Origin: Planctomycetaceae bacterium
GTDB taxonomy: Bacteria; Planctomycetota; Planctomycetia; Planctomycetales; Planctomycetaceae
Direction: 5' to 3'
Length of the DNA: 27,860 nucleotides
Assembly: GCA_020426085.1 (NCBI GenBank)
Contig: JAGQQP010000004.1
Coordinates: 1-27,860, forward strand
Positions within the stretch are counted from its first letter, which is position 1. Every line of letters begins with the position of its first letter. Below, one piece after another: positions 22,886 to 27,860 of this stretch. Position numbers and translations under genes: made by a program. The notes under the pieces were generated by a model. The model was given only the letters and a program-made list of their open reading frames with translations. It made no database searches and was not told the DNA's origin.

Positions 22886-25183
22886 TTATTCGGCAGGCAG
22901 AACCTGGATCGCATCGGCGTGGACATTGCCGTCTACACCTTCATTTGACATGACGACTTCAATCTCCTGGCCTTTCTCAAAATCAAAAGTGCCGAGAGAA
23001 ATAAAACCATTCTTTAAAGGTGGTTTGATTCTCTGATTGATTTTGACGGTCTTCGATTCCTGAGGCGAGCGAACGGTGACCGGCGTGTTGGTCGCGCGGT
23101 TTTCATGATGCCCATAAGAGAGACGCACTTCGTATTTCCCGGTTTTCTCCACCTGAAATTTGAAGTGGATCTCGGCTTTTTTCCCTTTGCCATGATAAAC
23201 ATAGTGATTGCCGATAAAGCCTTTCAGGCCTTCCCCTTTCGTCCAGGTTCCGACGAACTGTACGTTATTGTTTTCATCGTCGATCACCAGCCCAGGCAGT
23301 GTTGTCGGGTCGATATAGGCATCGATGACAGGAGGCAGTTCTTTTGAATCTTTCCGGATATAAAACTGACCATCAATGGTATCGCGGCGTTCGACACCTT
23401 TGCGGGCCATCAGTTTTTCGAGGTCCTGATAGTAGTCAGTATAGACATCGCGGGGACTGCAGTCTTTTTCGGTGCAGACAGCAGCTGCTTTACCGACGAC
23501 TTCACCCATCATGCCCCCCGTTTTCATCACGCGTACTGTTCCCAGCGCTTCATGAGTCACACTGATACAACGACCCGCCATAAACAGGTTCGGAATATTG
23601 CGTGAGTAGAAACAACGATAGGGAACCGGATAACCAAATCGGCGGTCGACCCGACTGTCAAAAACAGCCTGTGAAATAAAGGGATCTTCCGGGTACTTCT
23701 CCATGTATTGTTTTTTGGGGTAGTGTAAGTCGATGGACCAGGTACTGGGAACGCAACCATCGGGAAAGGCGATTTTATTCACAATGTCTTTCTTGCGCAG
23801 AATGACGTCGCCGCGGAGCATGCGTGATTCACGCGGTCCACCGATGTAAGCCATCCAGGTTAATTCCGCGTTGGCATGTTTGTCTTTGCCCCCTTTGTTT
23901 TTCATGGCATTCCAGGCACCATAGACGGCGCGGAAATTCCAGTCCCGCATCGATTCGAGATCTTTGATCGGATCTTTATCAAATCCGCTTTCCCAGAACC
24001 ATTCGCCGTGAAAACGTTTGGGGTAGGGGAAGTCTTCCATATTCAGGTTGAGTGCCCAGCTGACATCGGGAAATGTTTTTTCTGTTTCAGCTTCTTTCCA
24101 GGTCCACATGTTACTCATGCCCATGTGCCCTTTTTCATGTGTGTAGTAGTCCGCGCCGGCTAAATATCCGATTTCGCCATGCCCGGTGCAGTCCGCGAAA
24201 AGGGAACCGAGGAATTCCGTGCGCTTGCTGGATTTGGTGTTGAAAGCGGTCACGCTCTGTATGGCCTCTCCCTCTTTTTTCACCGCATAAGCGCGTGTGT
24301 TGAGGAACAGATCAATATTTTTCTCGGCACGGACGATATCTTCTTTCAATTTATCACCGTACTCTTCGTAAGTGCCGGGTGAAGCAGCAGCTGAATCGGC
24401 AAACTCTGCTATGATCTCACCAATGTGAGGATATTTACCGCGGCGTACCAGTCCCTGTGCCCAGACACGGACTTCCGAACTTCCGTTCCCTCCCAGCACA
24501 GGACGATCCTGAATCAACGCTACCGAACATCCCATCCGGGCGGCAGAGATCGCAGCTCCCATGCCTGAGTAACCGCCACCGACGACGACCAGATCATATT
24601 TCTTAGTTTTCTCGGGTTGATCCGGCAGGCCGAGCATGCCTTTGCGCCACTGATCCATCGGAGATAGATCGTTGGGAGGCTGATAGCTGAGGTCTTTAGT
24701 AAATAGAATGGCGTCACAGCGCCCTTCAAAACCTGTCAGGTCATGCAGCGCCAGTTTGGCTTCCGGTTTCGTGATCTCAACGGTACCACCATCTTGCCAG
24801 AACCAGTTCGCGCTTTTGGTGCCGAATGTTTCCTCTAATGGTTTGCCATCAATGATTAACTGGAAGCGACCTGGTGCCCCTTTGGCTTTCCAGGGTGCAA
24901 CCCAGTCTTTGGTACGCACCAGTACGCGATATTTTCCGGTGGAAGGAAACGAGACGGTGGTTTCCGCGTCTACTACCGGCTGACCCAGTCCATGCGCTAA
25001 CAGATAAGGAGAACCCATGATGTTGATAAACTGGGTGTCCAGTTTCCAGCCACCATGCTGGTCGAAACTTTCAGCTTCCACCAGAACACCTTCGACAGGC
25101 TGGGAAGCGGTCGCGTATTCGACAGAACACAGTAAAATCGTAAGTGCTGCGAAAAATGAGAAGGTTTTAACCGGGTAGCGCAT
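22886..25183 (-). CDS. Secreted FAD-dependent oxidoreductase with carbohydrate-binding-like end domains
   Basis: A 765-residue exported protein. The signal peptide ends near ATASQ (residue 28). Residues 30-165 form a beta-rich, sugar-binding-like domain. The dinucleotide-binding motif VVVGGGYSGMGAA (about 199-211) opens an FAD_oxidored-type domain of about 430 residues (ADCTGHGEIGYLAGAD, NLFMAGRCISVTHEALGTVRVM). Residues about 640-765 fit the Golvesin/Xly-type C-terminal beta domain (VGTWTKGEG, YEVRLSYGHHENRATN, LGTFDF). Flavoenzymes of this group oxidise sugars or related alcohols by analogy; the substrate cannot be read from sequence. With no predicted hydrophobic anchor it should act in the periplasm or outside the cell. 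Export with bound FAD normally needs folding outside or the Tat route; the N-terminus here lacks a twin-arginine motif. A promoter lies upstream at 25268-25297. The NosR-like gene follows. Confidence 0.85.
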   Translation of the reverse strand: MRYPVKTFSFFAALTILLCSVEYATASQPVEGVLVEAESFDQHGGWKLDTQFINIMGSPYLLAHGLGQPVVDAETTVSFPSTGKYRVLVRTKDWVAPWKAKGAPGRFQLIIDGKPLEETFGTKSANWFWQDGGTVEITKPEAKLALHDLTGFEGRCDAILFTKDLSYQPPNDLSPMDQWRKGMLGLPDQPEKTKKYDLVVVGGGYSGMGAAISAARMGCSVALIQDRPVLGGNGSSEVRVWAQGLVRRGKYPHIGEIIAEFADSAAASPGTYEEYGDKLKEDIVRAEKNIDLFLNTRAYAVKKEGEAIQSVTAFNTKSSKRTEFLGSLFADCTGHGEIGYLAGADYYTHEKGHMGMSNMWTWKEAETEKTFPDVSWALNLNMEDFPYPKRFHGEWFWESGFDKDPIKDLESMRDWNFRAVYGAWNAMKNKGGKDKHANAELTWMAYIGGPRESRMLRGDVILRKKDIVNKIAFPDGCVPSTWSIDLHYPKKQYMEKYPEDPFISQAVFDSRVDRRFGYPVPYRCFYSRNIPNLFMAGRCISVTHEALGTVRVMKTGGMMGEVVGKAAAVCTEKDCSPRDVYTDYYQDLEKLMARKGVERRDTIDGQFYIRKDSKELPPVIDAYIDPTTLPGLVIDDENNNVQFVGTWTKGEGLKGFIGNHYVYHGKGKKAEIHFKFQVEKTGKYEVRLSYGHHENRATNTPVTVRSPQESKTVKINQRIKPPLKNGFISLGTFDFEKGQEIEVVMSNEGVDGNVHADAIQVLPAE

Positions 25184-25267
25184 ATTAACAGACTCCTGAC
25201 ATTGATTATTTGAGTGTACTTTTCACTCATATCAAACGGATTCGATCCGAAATCGATTTCTGATCTG

Positions 25268-25297
25268 ATTATAATCCCGTTCTCGAATCAATTGCAA
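25268..25297 (-). promoter_or_regulatory. Likely promoter of the FAD oxidoreductase gene
   Basis: On the minus strand TATAAT (complement of 25268-25273, perfect) follows TTGCAA (complement of 25292-25297, 4 of 6) after 18 bases. The predicted start is near 25261, giving a leader of about 78 bases. That leader has two small dyads: CGGAT / ATCCG around 25237-25249, and TGAGTG / CACTCA at 25211-25216 and 25224-25229. Either could be an operator or an RNA hairpin. Confidence 0.48.
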
Positions 25298-25347
25298 ACA
25301 GGCTGTCGCTCGAAATGCGGCAGGGTTCTGTAAAATAATGTTCTTAA

Positions 25348-26271
25348 TTATTGGGCATGCTCACCTAGAAACTGTAAAAGCTGTGAATCACTGACTTCTG
25401 CCTTGTTGGAGAGTGATTTCCCCTTTAATGAGGCAGGAACGGCGGGCCGTTGAAAATGAACAAAATCGAACCCGGCAACGAGGTCCGGACGACCGTTGCG
25501 AATGACCTGCGTATTCTGCTGCGGTGGTCTCAAACGTGAGGCCGTGGAATAGTCTGTATAAACAGTGAGTCCTACCTGTAACTGTTCAGGCATGTCAGTG
25601 CGGCGATAACGCTGATGGACATTCCAGTTGCCGTCCGGTGTTTTTTTCAGCAGGATGAAATCATCTCCAATCCGCGCGATCTGAATCATTGCGGTGGGCG
25701 TACCTGCGTCGGTGACTGCGAGTGTCGAGCGACTGTTGAGTGTTGTCTTGACTTCAAACTGAAATGAGCCAGGACGATTCGCAGAGCCGAGGGAGAGAAA
25801 GATATAATTCTCGCCACCCGGTTTCCAGGATTGTGGAGTGACATCACGGGGAGTGCGGATCATGAGTCCCGCAAGAGAGTAGTTACTGCGTGGTGCGCCA
25901 TCACCGCCCCGGCGGGCGACGCGGATGTTGGAAGTGACCACAAAATCGCCTTTGACTTCTTTGTAGACCAGTACCCCCCGGTAGTCCATGTACCAGGTAC
26001 TGCTGTAAGGGACCATGACCATCCAGCCCGGTTTCGTTTTGCCAATGTCAAACTGTTCGAGCTGGTCAGCATTGCTCTGTTCAGTTTGAAAAATTCGCGA
26101 CCATTGTTTCAAGGTTGAGGCGTCCTCAAAGTCATCACTCAATTGTTTGAGATCATCCCGCTGGTTTCCGGTCTGTTGGGCATGCAAGTCAGCAGCGATC
26201 AAGCAGCTCACGATCAGTGTGATACCCAGAAGGAGGCAATATCGGAATCGGTTTGAGGGAATGTGAAACAT
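25348..26271 (-). CDS. Secreted concanavalin-A/lectin-fold protein (DUF1349-like), role unknown
   Basis: A 307-residue protein with a clear signal peptide (residues 1-32, ending DLHAQQ). The mature part begins DDFEDASTLKQWSRIF, the usual opening of jelly-roll lectin/glucanase-like domains. It continues with alternating beta strands (DFVVTSNIRVARRG, YSLAGLMIRTP, ENYIFLSLGSANRPG, FQFEVKTTLNSRSTL, WNVHQRYRRTDMPEQLQVGLTVYTD, FDFVHFQRP). This is the pattern of the concanavalin-A-like DUF1349 superfamily, which includes carbohydrate-binding and a few catalytic members. No glycosidase acid pair can be identified, so binding is more likely than hydrolysis. A short C-terminal tail (SDSQLLQFLGEHAQ) follows. 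The next gene in the same direction, the FAD oxidoreductase, begins 164 bases on and has its own promoter, so a shared transcript is uncertain. ATG 26271 opens directly into the signal. Confidence 0.6.
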   Translation of the reverse strand: MFHIPSNRFRYCLLLGITLIVSCLIAADLHAQQTGNQRDDLKQLSDDFEDASTLKQWSRIFQTEQSNADQLEQFDIGKTKPGWMVMVPYSSTWYMDYRGVLVYKEVKGDFVVTSNIRVARRGGDGAPRSNYSLAGLMIRTPRDVTPQSWKPGGENYIFLSLGSANRPGSFQFEVKTTLNSRSTLAVTDAGTPTAMIQIARIGDDFILLKKTPDGNWNVHQRYRRTDMPEQLQVGLTVYTDYSTASRLRPPQQNTQVIRNGRPDLVAGFDFVHFQRPAVPASLKGKSLSNKAEVSDSQLLQFLGEHAQ

Positions 26272-26371
26272 GGGTTCTTTCTTTACTGAAATCGGGTGAT
26301 GTACACAGATTTATCGGTTGTGACTGGTCTGAATGGGGTCGCTCGCTGGGAATTCGTCAGGGAATGTTAAG

Positions 26372-26391
26372 TTGCGACAAAATTTTCGCAA
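26372..26391. promoter_or_regulatory. Operator-like dyad between the lectin-fold gene and the ECF sigma gene
   Basis: TTGCGA and TCGCAA are perfect inverted half-sites separated by 8 A+T-rich bases, a spacing typical of a dimeric repressor or activator site. The dyad lies 36 bases before the -35 of the sigma-factor promoter and 100 bases before the divergent lectin-fold ATG. A plus-strand run of A follows, so on the minus strand it is preceded by T, not followed by T, and it is not a terminator. The binding protein is unknown. Confidence 0.35.
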
Positions 26392-26427
26392 AAAAATATG
26401 ACTTTAAGCGAAATGAGACCGGAGCTG

Positions 26428-26454
26428 TTGAATGCATGGACTCTACGATATAAT
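26428..26454 (+). promoter_or_regulatory. Likely promoter of the ECF sigma / kinase operon
   Basis: A perfect TATAAT at 26449-26454 follows TTGAAT at 26428-26433 (4 of 6 to the -35 consensus) with a short 15-base spacer. Transcription would begin near 26461, about 38 bases before the ATG at 26499. A housekeeping-type promoter rather than an ECF-type one suggests that the sigma gene is not purely self-activated. Confidence 0.45.
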
Positions 26455-26498
26455 AGTGGGCTGAATTTCAGCAGTGCTGTTCAGGAAAGCATGTCAGT

Positions 26499-27119
26499 AT
26501 GTCTGCCATTGAAGAGACCGTCACACAGTGGATCGACCAGATTAAATCGGGTGATGCTCAGGCTGCGCAGAGGTTGTGGGAATCGTATTTTCTGGAAATG
26601 GTGGAAGTCGCCCGGAAAAAATTACGAGGGGCTCCGCGGGCGATGGCGGATGAAGAAGATGTGGCGCTCAGTGCCTTTAAAAGTTTCTGCATGGGAGCCC
26701 AGAATGGCCGGTTTTCGCAGATCACTGATCGACAGAATTTATGGCCTCTTCTAGTGGCAATTACCTCGCACAAATCAGTGGATCTGATTCGTCTGGAAAA
26801 CAGGCAGAAGCGAGGCGGGAGTGGACAAATTGACGCAACAGGGACCAGTGAGAAGCAAACGTCCATGCGGGTTGATTTTGAAGAGATTATTCAGCAACAA
26901 CCCTCTCCCGAATTCGCCGTTCAAATGGCCGAAGAACTGGAACGGCTACTGAATTTATTAGATAAAACAGGTGATTCGGCCTTAAGACAGGTTGCATTGG
27001 CCAAAATGGAAGGGGAAACTACAACTGAAATTGCGCAGAGTCAAGGTTGCGCCCGCCGAACCGTTGAACGAAAACTCCAGTTGATTACCCGTCTGTGGCA
27101 AGAGGATTGCAATTTGTGA
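26499..27119 (+). CDS. ECF-type RNA polymerase sigma factor, planctomycete kinase-linked type
   Basis: A 206-residue sigma-70-family factor of the ECF group. Region 2 contains ADEEDVALSAFKSFCMG and DRQNLWPLLVAITSHKSVDLIR, wording typical of the planctomycete ECF families (Pfam sigma70_ECF, PF07638 as I recall). Region 4 ends with a helix-turn-helix GETTTEIAQSQGCARRTVERKLQLI. No anti-sigma factor is adjacent. Instead the Ser/Thr kinase gene overlaps its stop by four bases, a pairing known for planctomycete ECF groups, in which the kinase is thought to control sigma activity by phosphorylation. The start is ATG 26499: an in-frame stop at 26454 and no other in-frame start in between exclude a longer form. 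AGGA at 26483-26486 is 12 bases away, a rather long spacing. It has a promoter-like element at 26428-26454. Confidence 0.95.
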   Translation: MSAIEETVTQWIDQIKSGDAQAAQRLWESYFLEMVEVARKKLRGAPRAMADEEDVALSAFKSFCMGAQNGRFSQITDRQNLWPLLVAITSHKSVDLIRLENRQKRGGSGQIDATGTSEKQTSMRVDFEEIIQQQPSPEFAVQMAEELERLLNLLDKTGDSALRQVALAKMEGETTTEIAQSQGCARRTVERKLQLITRLWQEDCNL

Positions 27120-27860
27120 AATCTCGAAATGAAACTGATTTCGAACAGCTGCCTTCAGACCTGATGCTGAGAATCAACCAACTGTGTAATCAGTACGAGA
27201 CAGCGTTGAGGCGGGGGGAACTCCCCTCGATTGATGACTATCTGGAACATGTCGCGGTAGAATACCGGGACGTGATTCTCAGAGAATTGATTCCACTGGA
27301 AATTGAACATCGATGTCAGCTGGGGGAATCTCTGAAGTCTGCCGATTATCTGGATCTGTTTCCCGGACTTGATCCCGACTGGCTGGTGTCTGTTCTGGAA
27401 ACAGCACAGGCTGAACAGCAGGCCGTTTCAGACAATTCTGTTGTCCATACACCACAAGGTCTATCGGAGTCTCTTTCGCTGGAACAGTGTCAACGGCGGA
27501 TTGTGGAAGAAGGCATTCTTACACAAACGGAACTCACGGAAATTCAGAAAACTTCTGAAGCAGGTCAATCCTGTGAAACGTCTGAGGGGCTGACTGAATT
27601 TTTGATGCAGTCCGGAAAAATCACTGACTATCAGTCGGACGTGTTATTGTCCCACGACGACCGACGGTTGCTGATTGCCGATTATCTGATTCTGGAACCG
27701 ATTGGCTCCGGTGGGATGGGAACCGTTTACAAAGCGATGCACCGCCGAATGAAACGCATTGTGGCGTTGAAGGTGATACGCACGGATCTGCAGCATGTAC
27801 CCGATCGCCTGAAACGTTTTGAACGTGAAGTTCAGACGGCAGCAAGGCTTTCACATCCAC
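27116..27860 (+). CDS. Serine/threonine protein kinase, 3' end cut by the window
   Basis: The frame opens with a GTG at 27116 that overlaps the sigma-factor stop as GTGA, and stays open to the last base (248 residues visible). Residues 1-190 are the N-terminal region common to planctomycete kinases: a helical module (LCNQYETALRRGELPSIDDYLEHV, then VILRELIPLEIEHRC and LFPGLDPDWL), then LTEFLMQSGKITDYQSDVLL. The kinase domain starts at about residue 190 with the glycine loop IGSGGMGTVYKA (Gly197 onward), followed by VALKVI with the ATP-anchoring Lys219 and the helix-C part RLKRFEREVQTAARLSHP. Catalytic loop and C-terminal domains are beyond the window. Translational coupling predicts roughly equal amounts of sigma factor and kinase, and regulation of the sigma factor is the likely role. 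There is no weak point in the reading: the frame has no stop throughout. Confidence 0.94.
   Translation, partial: MKSRNETDFEQLPSDLMLRINQLCNQYETALRRGELPSIDDYLEHVAVEYRDVILRELIPLEIEHRCQLGESLKSADYLDLFPGLDPDWLVSVLETAQAEQQAVSDNSVVHTPQGLSESLSLEQCQRRIVEEGILTQTELTEIQKTSEAGQSCETSEGLTEFLMQSGKITDYQSDVLLSHDDRRLLIADYLILEPIGSGGMGTVYKAMHRRMKRIVALKVIRTDLQHVPDRLKRFEREVQTAARLSHP

Noticed and set aside
1..27860. CRISPR arrays, tRNA or rRNA genes, insertion sequences, prophage or defence genes
   Set aside because: No regularly spaced repeats, cloverleaf sequences, transposase motifs or phage-like genes were seen when reading both strands by eye.

Overview
The window looks like chromosomal DNA from a planctomycete (Planctomycetota). 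A Gimesia/Planctomyces-like bacterium is my best guess, but that is inference. Pointers: an ECF sigma factor of the planctomycete type translationally coupled to a Ser/Thr kinase with the family's long N-terminal region; a secreted SGNH-like/dehydrogenase/HEAT protein next to a Pirellula/Verrucomicrobium-type haem-binding cytochrome; many Sec-exported redox proteins; a small protein with a histone-H1-like lysine tail; and weak or missing Shine-Dalgarno sites at several genes. G+C looks moderate. I see no rRNA, tRNA, CRISPR array, insertion sequence or phage gene. The window is gene-dense, and no gap between genes reaches 300 bases.

Layout. 1-2331 (+): the end of prmC (release-factor methyltransferase), then murA (first committed step of peptidoglycan synthesis). 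2364-7523 (-): a leftward group of a PLP-dependent decarboxylase, a 72-residue Lys-rich protein, a polytopic membrane protein and a secreted PQQ-like beta-propeller. 7665-10235: rodA (-) and a rhomboid protease (+) diverge from one control region. 10522-13453 (+): a GT-C-like membrane protein followed by a membrane-anchored helical protein of unknown role. 13472-18013 (-): a secreted SGNH-like/dehydrogenase/HEAT protein followed by its probable partner, a c-type cytochrome with HEAT-like repeats. 18218-21475 (+): a soluble hybrid histidine kinase with PAS, GAF and receiver domains. 21478-25183 (-): a secreted FAD oxidoreductase with sugar-binding-like ends, followed by an FMN-binding, 4Fe-4S NosR-like membrane protein. 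25348-26271 (-): a secreted lectin-fold protein. 26499-27860 (+): the ECF sigma factor and the start of its kinase, which runs off the window.

How the parts fit. Cell-wall growth (murA, rodA) and housekeeping (prmC) sit among accessory genes for envelope redox chemistry. Three separate export-side redox modules are visible: a PQQ-like propeller, a dehydrogenase plus cytochrome c pair, and a secreted FAD oxidoreductase plus membrane FMN/Fe-S relay. Two signalling modules (hybrid kinase; ECF sigma plus kinase) adjoin them. No classical mobile or defence system is visible. The observations most worth testing are the possible FAD-to-FMN/Fe-S electron route, a 13-bp perfect hairpin and mini-ORF directly before the FMN/Fe-S gene, the split dehydrogenase/cytochrome pair with an SGNH domain lacking its serine, and the Lys-rich small protein.
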